In this document: one piece after another, positions 1-11,382 of the stretch
Layout of the letters: the number at the start of each line of letters is the position of its first letter
Position numbering within the stretch: the stretch's first letter is position 1
From: Heracleum sosnowskyi
Lineage: Eukaryota; Streptophyta; Magnoliopsida; Apiales; Apiaceae
DNA length: 64,000 nucleotides
NCBI GenBank assembly: GCA_030848705.1
Contig: CM061240.1
Coordinates: 129,382,998 to 129,446,997, forward strand
Direction: 5' to 3'
Notes under the pieces: model-generated
Told to the model about the DNA's origin: nothing
Database searches by the model: none
Seen by the model: only the letters and a program-made list of their open reading frames with translations
Program-made: the position numbers and the translations under genes

Positions 1-1836
1 ACAAGTTCAGAGTCAACTCAATCATCAGAACAGAATTCTTCAGATACTGATTCAAGTGAAGATCCTGATAACACATCAGGAGGGCATAGCAATAATTCAG
101 GGAGAGCTTCAAATCAATCAAATTCTTTCAATCAAGATAACACCAATCCAGGGGGAGCATCTACTTCAAGAAACAATTTGACACCAGCAAGGAAATGGAC
201 AAAAGATCATACTCCTGATTTGATAATTGGAGATCCTGATGCAGGTGTTCAAACAAGAAGTGCAACTCAGAATGAATGTCTATACAATAACTTTCTGTCC
301 AAGGAGGAGCCTAAGAAAGTTGAAGATGCACTTAAAGATGCTGATTGGGTTACTGCAATGCAAGAAGAACTGAATGAATTTGAAAGGAATGAAGTCTGGA
401 AACTGGTACCAAGACCAAAGAATAGATCAATTGTTGGTACAAAGTGGATTTTCAAGAACAAGACTGATTCTGATGGAGTCATTATCAGAAACAAAGCTAG
501 ACTAGTTGCAAAGGGGTATTCCCAACAAGAGGGAATTGACTATGATGAAACTTTTGCTCCTGTTGCAAGACTAGAAGCCATCAGGATATTTCTTGCTTAT
601 GCAGCACATAAGAAATTCAAGGTTTTCCAGATGGATGTTAAAAGTGCTTTCTTAAATGGTGAACTGGAGGAAGAAGTTTATGTTGAACAACCTCCTGGTT
701 TCATTGATCCTAAATATCCAGATCATGTCTACAGACTGGATAAGGCACTTTATGGACTAAAGCAAGCTCCAAGAGCATGGTATGAAACCTTAGCTCAATT
801 CTTACTGGAAAGTGGATTCAAAAGAGGTGCTATTGATAAAACTCTATTTTATTTGAATCATGGTAAGGAGTTGCTGTTAGTTTAGATTTATGTTGATGAT
901 ATCATTTTTGGGTCAACAAACAATAAGCTGTGTGAAAAGTTTTCCAAGCTTATGCAGTGAAGATATCAAATGAGCATGATGGGAGAAATGAGTTACTTTC
1001 TGGGTCTTCAAGTTAAACAGACTGATGAAGGGATTTTTATTAATCAGTCTAAATACACAAGGAATTTACTGACAAGGTTTAACATGCAAGACAGTACTCC
1101 TGCTTCAACTCCCATAGCTACAGCTACCAAACTTGATCCTGATCAAGGTGAAGAGGTAGATGTAACTCACTACAGAGGAATGATTGGCTCTTTATTGTAT
1201 CTCACTGCCAGTAGACCAGATATCATGTTTGCAACCTGTCTATGTGCAAGATTTCAAGCAAAACCTAGAGAACCACATCTGATTGCAGTCAAAAGAATTT
1301 TCAGATATCTTAAAGGCACTCCTTCACTTGGCCTTTGGTATGCAAGGGAATCAGATTTTGGGTTGTATGGTTATTCAGATGCTGATTTTGCAGGATGCAA
1401 AATAGACAGGAAAAGTACTTCAGGAAGTTGTCAGTTTTTGGGTGGAAGACTAGTTTCATGGTTCAGTAAAAAGCAGAAATCCATCTCCACTTCAACTGCA
1501 GAAGCTGAGTACATTGCTGCAGGAAGTTGTTGTGCTCAGATAATGTGGATGAGAAATCAGTTGTTAGATTATGGCCTGTCATACTCAAAAATCCCTATTT
1601 ATTGTGATAACCAAAGTGCTATTGCAATGACAGGAAATCCAGTTCAGCATTCTCTTACTAAACACATCAGTATCAGATATCACTTTATAAGAGAACAGGT
1701 TCTGGAAGGAACAATTGAACTTCACTTTGTTCCTACTGATCAACAACTAGCTGATATATTCACCAAGCCACTACCTGAAGCTACTTTCAATAAGTTGGTG
1801 AATGAACTTGGAATGATGAATTTTGAGAATTTCTGA
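1..1836 (+). pseudogene. pol: pol 3' part: reverse transcriptase and RNase H, two nonsense codons (A1)
   Basis: The frame is open from base 1 and homologous to the A2 pol. It first encodes a Ser/Asn-rich linker, then the copia RT (start near 340; WKLVPRP, KARLVAKGYSQQ and the MDVKSAFLNG block), then RNase H (near 1350-1750; DADFAGCKIDRKSTSG, STAEAEYIA, DNQSA, TKHISIRYHFIRE) and ends at NFENF. A TAG at 883-885 (Gln in A2) and a TGA at 958-960 (Ser in A2) flank the catalytic YVDD motif, so this copy cannot make active RT. All three pieces are in the same frame; the damage is point mutation only. In the cell the enzyme would copy element RNA into cDNA in virus-like particles. Confidence 0.95.
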
Positions 1837-2390
1837 GGAAAAGCTACAGAGAGGAAATCCTGATAACTGTCAAATCCTGATGGTTATTCAGAAAGGTATG
1901 TATCTTTGATCAAATCCTGATAGGACTCAATCCTGACAGGAAGTCAACTGGTCAAATCCTGATGCTCAGATATTGAAGCTGGTATGAAAACCAGAGGTTC
2001 TATGCTAATTTGTCATCAACACTCCTGGTAAACTCTGGACAATTAGATTATTACTTAGTCTTTGATTAAGTTTTCAGTCTAAATTATCAATCTCAATTTC
2101 ATTATTATCAGAGTTTATTATTTATCATCTCTATATCACTATGAGTGTTACTAACAAATTTTGCAGGCAAGTACAGGAAGAAAACAATTGAGAAAATGGA
2201 CAAATTTCATTAATACTTGAAGATTCATTACACATGAAAAATGGAAATTACATATTTGTTTTCCTAGTCTATTTTCTACTCAGGAACTCGTGCTTTACAG
2301 ATAAGCATGAACATGTGCCCTGCAAATTAGCATGAATGCTCCTGAGCAGCTTCACAGTCCATCAGGATTGGAAGATTTCTATGTCCATCC
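1837..2390. other. A1 post-pol spacer with a family A motif cluster
   Basis: Right after the pol stop, five copies of the family A motif AATCCTGAY lie between about 1853 and 1965. A2 has the same cluster (31670-31790). The two copies match up to about 1965 and then diverge completely: A1 continues with about 1.15 kb of different DNA carrying the antisense ORF, whereas A2 goes directly to ORF3 after about 460 bp. No sense ORF is visible here. Confidence 0.8.
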
Positions 2391-2777
2391 TTAAAGGACA
2401 AGAAGAGGAACTGATGCACTTGAAGGCGGATCGTCATCGTGATCACCGGGATGCTTCCTTGCCTCCACCGTGCATGAAGCACTTGCATCAAGCACTTTCT
2501 TTCTTCTCCTCTCTCGCTCTTCAACGAGATCCTCATCCTCTTCATCATCCTCATCGTCTTCATCCTCTTCATAGATGAGATTCTCAAGAGGATTCCAGTC
2601 AGGATTGGCTTGCACAAAGTTGTGCCACACCACATCAACCATTGCGTTTATAAACGCTTCATGTTCCTGAGGGTCAGGAACTGGTTGTGGCTCCATCTCA
2701 GCAAGAGCCTCATCCATTTGTTGCCAAATTCTATCAAGTTCTTCATCAGGTATGTTGTTTTGATTGTTGGCAGCCAT
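2391..2777 (-). CDS. Antisense acidic ORF, 128 aa, inside the Sirevirus (unknown function)
   Basis: This ORF runs opposite to the element, between pol and ORF3. It begins with a good plant start context (caATGGCT), and a consensus-like TATA box lies about 95 bp upstream. The protein has an N-terminal part with likely helices (DRIWQQMDEALAEME), a Trp/Asn/Pro segment, an extremely acidic tract (Glu/Asp run around residues 70-83) followed at once by a basic ERERRRKK patch, and a Ser/Pro tail. I do not recognise a family. Its codons include the family A motif (NPD encoded by AATCCTGAC), so the region evolved within family A. It is absent from A2. Antisense ORFs are known in Tat-lineage gypsy elements (Ogre, Grande); I do not know of one in Sireviruses. 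It could instead be a captured host fragment. Confidence 0.55.
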   Translation of the reverse strand: MAANNQNNIPDEELDRIWQQMDEALAEMEPQPVPDPQEHEAFINAMVDVVWHNFVQANPDWNPLENLIYEEDEDDEDDEEDEDLVEERERRRKKVLDASASCTVEARKHPGDHDDDPPSSASVPLLVL

Positions 2778-3119
2778 TGAAAAACGAAGAAGGTGAAAGG
2801 TTTTCGTAAGTTTTTCTCTGGAAAGGGTTTGTGCTTTTAATAAATAAATGATGTTATGCTTAACAGTTCTCTTTTATAGAGAATGTGTATTAAGGGTGCA
2901 GGTCATTTCTACAATCTCAAGGAGACGGTTCGGTTTTCCATAAATATTTTTGCCTCATTTGCTGGTAAGCGTGTTTTAATTCTATGACCATTAATTTGGT
3001 TATTTTTCTTAAACCAAAACGCTATTCAGGATTGATAAAATAAATTTTGTTTTTCTTAAATAAAATTTTATTTTAATCTTTTTGAATATTTTTTTTCAAT
3101 CCTGATATGGCAAAATATT
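2778..3119. other. A1 spacer between the antisense ORF and truncated ORF3
   Basis: AT-rich non-coding DNA. It contains the antisense promoter and two family A motifs (near 3028 and 3094). At about 3118 the sequence joins ORF3 abruptly: bases from GGAAATGC onward match A2, those before do not. The junction is a deletion or recombination point that removed about the first 270 codons of ORF3. Confidence 0.7.
2868..2880 (-). promoter_or_regulatory. TATA box for the antisense ORF
   Basis: On the minus strand this reads CTCTATAAAAGAG, a near-ideal plant TATA box. It is about 95 bp before the ATG at 2777, the right spacing for a start site about 30 bp downstream and a short leader. The sense strand shows no comparable TATA box here. 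Confidence 0.5.
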
Positions 3120-6100
3120 TTGTGCGGAAATGCTTTTATTCCTGATGAGGTTAGGTTTTTCTTACATCAGAAAATGCCTACTCGTTATGGACTACTTTCT
3201 AATGCTATGGTACAAGGCCCAACCCACCTTGTTCCTGACACAAGCATGCAACCTAAACAGTCTAAACAGTTAACAACCACCTCTATTGTCTCTCAAAAGA
3301 CTTTAGTTGTAAAATCAAAGAAATCAGCTAGAACTGATGTGTCTGGAAGGCAATCAGGCTCAAAGGATTTTTCCTCTACACCACTCACTAAAAAGAAGAT
3401 ACAAGGGGGTGTACAAGGGGTCCTGGTGAAGAAAGCTGATAAGGTTGTTAAGAATGTTCCTGTGAAAAGGAAGTTAAGGTTGATTGATGAAAGTGATTCA
3501 GAGGATGACTTACCTATATCCTCTATGATGAATGTGAACAAGGAAGTTGCTGATACTGCTACTAAAGTTGTGGTACCTTCATCAAAACCACAAAAGACAA
3601 GGAAATTATCAAAGAGCAGGTATCATATTCCTTTGACAGTGCAAATGAAGGATACTGATATTCAGACATCAAATCCTGATGTTAGTATTCCTGATGCTAC
3701 AACAAAAGTTGTCTCTATATCAGACTCTCCAGCCTCTCCATCTCAGATTCGAGGACATTCTTGGGAGAAGGTATCTACAACTGCTTCCTTGGTTGGTCTT
3801 ACACCTACATCAAAGAAAAAGAGGAATGCAGAAGAGTTAGTCTATCAGAGACAGAAGAAGCTGAAAGGATCAAGCCCACAAGAACCTGAATTTCAGAGTA
3901 ATTCAGCAGCTACTGTTGATCCTGCCACACAAGAACCACTCAATCAAAGTTTGGGTGAAGGCTTAGCTAGTGGAATGGTCACACAAGAACCATTTTCTCA
4001 AAGGGAGAATGAAGACATCAACATTCCAGCTACACAAGAACCATCTTCTCAAAGTGAAGATGCAGGCAAAGCTACAGCTTCTGTTGAAAGATTGGTCGAG
4101 AACATTGTCAATGAGGGAAGCACACAAGAACCTTTAGCTCAAAGTGTTGAAGAAGATTCTGAACCTCAAGCTCCACAAGAACCATTGGTAGCAAATACTG
4201 ATGCACGCATATCAAATCCTGACGATGTTCATCCTGACGCTAGTGGTGCTCCTGATAATGAACCTATTTTGATACAGCCACTTCGTTCAAGACCAATGGA
4301 TCATCCTATCTCAGAATTACAGGATAAAATGAAAGGTATTGCTATTCCTGATCCTGATATTACTCCTGATACTGATGATGATAGTTCTGATGATGATAGT
4401 GATGATGATAATGAGAATAGAAAAGAGAAGGAACAGCTTGCTACAGCACTCAAGATTAGTCTTGGAACTAATTTTGGTTCATCAAGTACATATATGGCTA
4501 GCAATGCTTTCACTGGGAAAGATCAGAGACAAGATTTTTCTACTCCTTCCTTTGATCCTGCAGAGGCATTTAGACAGAATGAATGGAACAATTCATGGCA
4601 TCAATCTGATGAATCTATCAGTTTTTCTTCTGCTATTGAACATGCCTATAATGCAGTGAAGTCTATAGAGAATCAAGACTTGAAGAATCATCTGAAGGCT
4701 ACAACTTTGTTATCCAAGAGCCTGAAAAGTGAGATTGATTCTATCAAGGGTTCAACTGAAAAAGTGAGGACTGATATCTTTAATAATTTTACAAAGGTGC
4801 CTACTACTTTACAATTGAGGGTAGTGGAATCCCAAGTGAAATCTGTTGTTTCAGAACAAACCTCAATCAAACAAAGAATTGATTCTCTGGATACTAAGGT
4901 AACTGAAATTCAAGCCTCTCTTTCTTTAATTTTGCAATTATTGTCAAATCCTGATGTCAAAAAGGGGGAGAAGGTTATTCAGACAGAATGTACACCTGAT
5001 CTAGTATTAAGAAATAATGATGATGATACTGGAGATGATGGTGGTGACAAAGTGAAACAAGGAGAAACCTCTGATGCTGTTGTTATGAAGTCTACAATTC
5101 AAACTTCACAAAGTCAAACAACGCAGTCAACTCATGTTTCTGATTCTGGAGTTAAGACAGTAAGAACATTGGTGCAATCTCAGATCCTGACGGAAGATCA
5201 AATCCTGACACCTGGTCATGGACATATTCTTGCTACAATTCCTGAAGGTGATGAAGATGTAATTATTGATAATCCTGAAGATGCATCAAATTTATTCCAG
5301 AAGTTTTCTACAAAAGACGGTAGAATTGTCACTCTTTATCACACTGATAAAAGAGTTCAACAATTATTTGCCAGAAAAGCACTCTCTACAGCAAGTGAAG
5401 AATATCCAGATCTCTCACATGAAGAATTCTTGAGACTACAAAGAGAAACAATGGAAAGCTATACTGCTCCTGCTAGAGGTAGAGGAAGCAAAGGTAGGAG
5501 AGGTGCTAGAAGAAGTAAAAGAGGTTCTTCAACTCAAACAATACCTAGACAGACAAGGTCTAGAGGGTTAAGAATTGAAGAAATTCCTGAAGCTTCACAA
5601 AATCTAATAGATCCTGTTATCAAGGATATCATGGAGAAAGAAGACAAGGAATTTGTTGAAGAAGAACCTGAATTGAAAAGAAAATCAAGTAAATCAACTC
5701 TCAGCAATACAAATCAAATTGAAGATTCTAATCCTGACAATATTCAAGATCCTGATGAATCTGAAATTCTGCAAGAGGTTGATTTGATAATCTTATCTAC
5801 TGTTGTTGATTGTCACAACAAAGAAGTAGATGAAGAAGAAGAAGCCAGAAGAAGAGATATTACAAGAAGAACAAATAAAGATTTCAATCTCTATCTACAA
5901 AGGCTTAAAGTTTCAAATGAAAGAAAATGGAGAAATTCAAGCAGACAAGAATCTTTACTTGAAAGAAGCTACGCTCATGAAAAGGAGAAATACAAGAAGT
6001 GGAAACATATTAGCACATTAAGTTGTGATACACCTATCAATTTTCAGTCTGGTGGAATTATTACAAGCGCTTCAAGTGTTGTTGATTTGTCTGATATGGC

Positions 6101-6833
6101 TAGATCAAAAACACTCTGGTTAAAGATGTTTTCAAATCTGAAGCAATTGACAAGTAATTCAAGAGGAGGTATTGGACACAGAGATGCTGAATATCTGAAT
6201 ATGTCATATGTTGATCCTTACTCCTTGACTGAAATTGGAGGTACTTTAACTTCTGAAAACCTGAACAATTTGTTAGCTGTTGATATAGTTATAGATTGTC
6301 ATGATGGTTTTGAAAAGAAAGAAAAGCTTCTGTACTTCATGAAAGATGGTAGTGTGAAGATTCTATCTATTCAAGATCTGCTGATGAAAACTACACAGGA
6401 ACTGAAATATGTTCACTATCTGTTAAGATGGAAGAACCAAGTGTACAAAGAATGGAGTGACATGATTTTGTCAACTATAAGAAGAAGACTGGATGGAAAC
6501 AGTAATTTCGATGGTAATTATACTCCCATGTACTTAAATCAAAGAGGTCAGGATGTGGAAATGCAAAGGGGTACTGCTGTTAAAGAAGTAAATTTTGGCA
6601 TGACTCATCTTTCTCTCAATCCTGATGGGAAGGAAATTGCTTATCTTTTGCTTGAAGAGCACAGTCTACAGAGAAACTCCATACAGAATCTCAGAGAAGC
6701 TATCTACCAGATTAATGAGGAAGATGAAGAACTCAGAAATCTTAAGGAAAGACTGATTCAAATTCTTGAAGAAAAAGAAGAAAGTTTATTATCCAACTTC
6801 TTGAAGATGAATCTGTTCTATCAAAAAGCTTAA
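3120..6833 (+). pseudogene. Third ORF of family A, N-terminally truncated, 1,237 codons (A1)
   Basis: Colinear with the A2 ORF3 but lacking its N-terminal domain. It is open to the end (stop after FYQKA). Visible parts: a Ser/Lys-rich region; five degenerate TQEP-type repeats (about residues 265-355) separated by Gln/Ser; an acidic Asp run near residue 420; a likely coiled coil (about 535-600); a basic Arg/Gly patch RGRGSKGRRGARRSKRG (about 785-800); and a C-terminal globular domain of about 300 residues shared with family B (LLYFM-DG-V, EL-YV-YLL, NSI-LR-AIYQ). I see no signal peptide, membrane segment or cysteine-rich ectodomain. The first Met is probably not a real start, so I treat it as a broken gene. 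Role unknown. Confidence 0.8.
4952..4973 (+). promoter_or_regulatory. Internal polypurine tract in ORF3 (A1)
   Basis: The ORF3 coding sequence contains TGATGTCAAAAAGGGGGAG followed by AAGG. The A-run plus G-run resembles the genuine tract before the 3' LTR. The same 19-mer core is at 10071-10089 in B1 and on the minus strand of A2 and B3. Extra polypurine tracts are, to my knowledge, a reported feature of Sireviruses; a role in second-strand priming is inference here. Confidence 0.6.
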
Positions 6834-6931
6834 ACAGATAAGTTGTTTCTGAAGATACTCGTACATTTTGATATATGTTTTTGACATCATTGAATATTTG
6901 GAATCTATACTTTATTTCACAAAGTATGAGA

Positions 6932-6942
6932 TTGGGGGAGAT
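6932..6942 (+). promoter_or_regulatory. 3' polypurine tract (A1)
   Basis: TTGGGGGAGAT immediately before the TGTTAG start of the LTR. About 60 bp upstream lies TTTTTGACATCA, the reverse complement of the first half of the internal tract in ORF3. Confidence 0.85.
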
Positions 6943-7544
6943 TGTTAGATCAGAATTCAATGATCGTCAGAAGCTAGACTCAACTGATCAGGAGTGCTGA
7001 CGTCATCAGTATTGCATGGTCATCAGTATTTGATCAAGCGTCAGTATCTTATTGATCATCAGGATTCCTACTCAGACTATGATCAGGTTTGATCATCAGG
7101 ACTTGAAGCTGATCAGGATTCCTACTTCGAGTTATATTTGGAGTCTAGATAAACATGGAAGTTTATTCTATTTGTTCCTGGAATGCAGCTATCGATTAAA
7201 GATATGTTTCTATCTTTATTATGATTAGGACTTATCTTGTTATTGATAGAGAAGCTGTGTGCACTATATAAACACAGTTTTGGTTTCGATTTATGTATTC
7301 ATTCGAGAGAGAACATAATCGGAGAGAAGCTCTTAAGAACAGAATTTCTTGAGAGAGTTTTTGTAAGCTAGCAGCTCTTAAGAACATCAGAATTTCTTAA
7401 GAGAGTTTGTAACAGTTTTATATCAAAGTTAATAAAGCTGTTATTGTTAATGTTATTGATCTTTCATATTTGTGTTATATAAAGTCGAGAATCTTATACA
7501 ATTGTATTCAACCCCCTTCTACAATTGTTATTTACTGGGCAACA
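6943..7544 (+). repeat. 3' LTR of A1, 602 bp
   Basis: Begins TGTTAGATCAG and ends GGGCAACA, matching both A2 LTRs (607 bp each). U3 holds many ATCAGGATT/ATACTGAT motifs. A TATA box (CTATATAAA) lies at 7264-7272, two hairpins at 7330-7403 and an AATAAA poly(A) signal at 7431-7436. The R region, shared by both transcript ends, therefore contains the hairpins. Confidence 0.92.
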
Positions 7545-7737
7545 TTAATGATTAAAAACTCTTCAGTTTTTAATCTTTAATTTTCTTTTAAATACAATAC
7601 ACACATCTTCAGTTAAACTTTTCACATCTTACTCATACACATCTATTATCACACACACATAGTCACAAACACCTTTCTACACATAAACTCTGTTAAGCTT
7701 TCGCATCAATTACTTGTTCTTTCTTCAAAATCTTCTA

Positions 7738-10700
7738 ATGGCAACCACAGCTTTCGTTTCGTCTGGGTTAGAGTTCGTTCCAAACAACTATACCGCACCA
7801 CTAAACACTGCAAACGCACCAGAAGCATTTCATATGATTCAAAAGTTTCTTGCTCAGTCAGCGATTGGGTGTGCTTTAGTTGAACCAGCCAAACTTTCTG
7901 GTTTACAAATCAAGGCATTCTGGGAGTCAGGGGTTTATGATGATGGTGGTGAAACTGGGAACCCATCCATAATCTTTGAGTTTGAAGAAACAGAGTATGT
8001 TATTACTGCTGGTACTATTCGAGCTGCAATGGGGTTTCCTGAGTATCCTTCCTACACTGTTGGAATGGGTGATGAGGATTTAATACGAATGATGAGAGAG
8101 ATTGGCTACTCTGGGCCATTGACAAAGATTGGGCAACTCAAAAGGTCGTTTCTGCGCAAGGAATGGAGTTTCTTCTTCGACTGCATCACGAGGACATTTG
8201 GAAAGAAATGCACAAATTGGGATGCTATTCCCACAGACAGTCTGCAAATCGGGTATTCTTTATTATATGATAATCATTTTGATTTTGCACGACTTGTTTT
8301 GACTAACTTAGGGGAGAAGATGACAGAGAATAGAGGAGTTGTTTATTTTTCTAGATTCTGTCAGCTTTTGGTTTCTTATTGTGTTGAAGGAGTAAATGTA
8401 ATTGAAGAAGATGTTTCTTGTTTTAAATTACATAAGAGGGTATTTACTGATCTAGTAAACAAAGATGTTAAGAAGGGAATTGTTGGAGACCTTTTGCTAC
8501 CTGCTTCTGTGCAACAGTTTGTGGATGCTCAAGTAAATCCACAAACACAAGCTGAATCTCAACCAGAACCTTTAAACACAGAGTTACCTCCATCAACTTC
8601 TGTTAAACCTGCAAGGGGAGGTAGGACCAAACATATTGGTACTAAACCTGCGAGGAGACCATCTACTGAAGCTGGGGTATCAAGACCTGAAGAGATACCT
8701 GAGAAGACAAGGCTAAAGAAAAGAAGAGCCAATAGGGCAAAGTCTGTTGTTGAAGCCTCAGAGACTGAAACTGATGAAGAAACTCTTCATCAGAGAAAAA
8801 GAAGACTAGTGGCTGCACATCGTTTTGGTGCTATAAATGTCAATATGGACAGAGTTTCTGAGGAAACTGAAGCTCCTGCATCAGAGAATGAGGAGATTGT
8901 AACTGAAGCTGTTCCTCAAGATACTCCTGCAATGGTTGTTGAGGAGAATATTCTAAATGCTAATGAGGACAGAGTGTTTGTAAACACTGAAGCTCCTGAA
9001 GTGTTTGTTCAGGAGGATGCTGCAAATGCTGAAGCTGTCAATCTAGACAGGATCAATACTGATGCTACTATGATGGATTTGGATTTAGTAACTCCTACAT
9101 CAAAGGCTAATGATGTAGTTGAGGAAGCTGCTACTCATTCTGATAGCAGAGTTTTTGATTTTGAAGCACACACCTCTATACATTCTGATCATTATACAGA
9201 GGGTGTGGAAGCTGATCAAGTAACTGATCAGGTAGAAGAATCTCTGGCCACTCACACTGAAATTATTTCTTGTGATCTTGACAAAGGTGAGGAGGTTAAT
9301 CAGATGATAAAAGTCACAGAGACAATTCTTGATGAAGCTGTGATGGAAAAGGAACAAGAGGCTGCTGATGAGCTAAACTCTGAGAATATTATTCTTGAAG
9401 CTTTGCAACAATCTGTTGTTGAGATTGTTCAAAGAGAAGCAGAGGTTTTTGCTCAGGTTAACTCTGATATTCCTGAAGCTGTAGAAGAGGAGAAAATTGA
9501 TGAAGCTGCACAGTTTACTGCTGAAAATATTCTTACTGAAAATGAAGCAGACAATAATGAAGAAGCTGGAAATGATGCTGAGGGTTCTCATTCACACCCT
9601 AGTATTCAATTTTCATTGGCTGATGATGTCGATAGTGCTGAAGCAAGGGAAGTCAATAGACAGACAAATGAGCATTTCCAGAATATGTACTACAACAAAT
9701 GGACTGATGCAGATTGTGTCTTCTCAGCACAAAGGGCTGCAGATTTACTATCTGATTCTGTCAAGAAGATCTCAAATACTGATGTACTTACAAGCTTACA
9801 GGCAACTGTTGTTCAAGTCAAATCTCTTAACAATAGATTTGATGAGAATCAACAAATGCTTACAAATCTAAGGAATGAAGCCAGTATGAAGGATCTTACT
9901 TTCAAGTCTGACAGAACTTTTTATTATTCTATGCTCAAGCAGCAGGCCAAGGATTCTGAGGAAATTAAGAAGAGGCTTGGGAAAGTTGAGGAAACTCAGA
10001 ATGCAATGTCTACTCAACTGAATTCCATTTCTACTGCCATTGAATTGCTGACATCAGTATTACTTTCTGATGATGTCAAAAAGGGGGAGAGTGTACCTAA
10101 AGACAAATGCAAAGACACTCAAGCTCTGAGACGGAGGGATGATTCTACTGATGGGGGAAGCAAAGAAAATAAAAGAAAGATTTTTGCTCAAAGGCAAAGC
10201 AGGACAAGAGTAAACTCTGATAGAGAAACAAACTCTGACAAGATAAACTCTGGTGGCCAATCTACTTCAAATCTCAAGAGTTTAGTTGTTTCAACTAATC
10301 CATCTACTGATGAAGAGATTGCTGCTAAGATATTCATGAAAGAGCATGGAAAGAATGTTACTATTGAAGATATCCAGGCTGAAGAGCAAATGCTTGCTGA
10401 GGAACACAAGAAAAATCTTGAAGCTGGAATCTACAAGAAAAAGGAAATCAAGGCTCCTAGAAGGAAAGAATTTGGTATTTCTATCAAAGAGAATATACAA
10501 CAGAGTATACAATATACAAGGAGACCTGTGATTAGAAACTCTGATAAGGGTAAAGGCATAATGATTGAAGAGCCTAACCTAAAGAAGAAAGATAATTCAA
10601 CCTCTGACATTGCTCAAGTTGAAACAAGATTAACTAAATCAACCTCTGACGCTGCTCAAGTTGATGTTTCTGTTGAAGATATGACAACCTCTGACGTTGC

Positions 10701-11382
10701 TCAAGTTGTACAGAAATCTACACTACTTCCAGGATTCAGCAAACCAAAAATTCTTGAAGACTTAAAGCTTGAAGCTGTAAATTTCTCAAAAACCAGAACA
10801 GTATTGGGAAAAGAAGCCTATGATAAATCTGGACTGGGTTCACACAGAGAGAGAAGAACAAATAACAGATCTCAAGACAACATTTCACTGGCAGAATCTG
10901 GTATTATTACTCAAGAAAATCTTGATATGCTAGACTCTGTTCAAATGATCTTTCATAAGGTGTTGAAGAAGGAATTTTTGTTGTACTTTATGAATGATGG
11001 AAGAGTTTATAAGGTTGCAGAGTCTGATATAAATCTTAAATCTTATCAAGAATTGGAGTATGTTCTGTACTTGTTAAAAGTCAAAAACAGAAATACTCAC
11101 AATGCTGCTTCAGTTATCAAAGAAAAGATGCTAAGATCGAAGATGATGCTTGGAGGAGGAGTATCAAGTGCATATATTCCCAAAAACAGAAATGCACATG
11201 GGAAGATTGTTGAGATGAAAAGAAATAGTGCTAAGTTCAGAACAGCACTGGGTACAAAAGTTCTTGAATTCAATTTAGAATCTGATAAAGCTTATTATAT
11301 TAAGCTAGGGAATGAGATGAGGAAGAATTCCATCTATTCTCTGAGAGCTGCAATTTATCAGACTGGAGAATCTGATCCATAG
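7738..11382 (+). pseudogene. Third ORF of family B, about 1,214 codons, with a premature stop (B1)
   Basis: The likely start is the ATG at 7738 (MATTAFVSSG), which aligns with MATTVFHSVG of B3; an in-frame ATG lies 24 bases upstream. The N-terminal domain (about residues 1-270) contains EWSFFFDCITR and the GYSLLY block. A basic NLS-like stretch KKRRANRAK (about 325) and RKRRLV follow. Next come a long acidic region, a likely coiled coil (about 675-780), three TSD-AQV repeats (about 960-990) and the C-terminal domain (about 1060-1210). A TAG at 11380-11382 replaces the Glu codon of B3, and a one-base deletion near 11423 follows, so the last 36 or so codons are lost. No membrane features. Function unknown; position matches 'env-like' ORFs. 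Confidence 0.85.
10071..10090 (+). promoter_or_regulatory. Internal polypurine tract in ORF3 (B1)
   Basis: TGATGTCAAAAAGGGGGAGA, identical over 19 bases to the family A internal tract although surrounding codons differ. Confidence 0.6.

Larger units (their letters stand above)
1..7544 (+). mobile_element. A1: Sirevirus (Ty1/copia) family A, 3' part
   Basis: This copia element enters the window in the middle of pol. Its order is RT/RNase H, an unusual spacer with an antisense ORF, a third long ORF, a polypurine tract and a 602-bp 3' LTR. The order gag-pol-ORF3-LTR, large gag (seen in A2) and TGGTATCAGAGC primer site (seen in A2) fit the Sirevirus lineage. The DNA right of the LTR starts TTAAT and continues as family B sequence matching the pol-ORF3 spacer of B3, so A1 is inserted in B1. 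The 5' LTR and left target duplication lie outside the window. The copy is defective: two nonsense codons in pol and a deletion of the ORF3 start. Confidence 0.93.

Noticed and set aside
2327..2638. Two more ORFs overlapping the antisense ORF in other frames
   Set aside because: They are shadows of the acidic/basic codon runs and lack a start context or promoter of their own.
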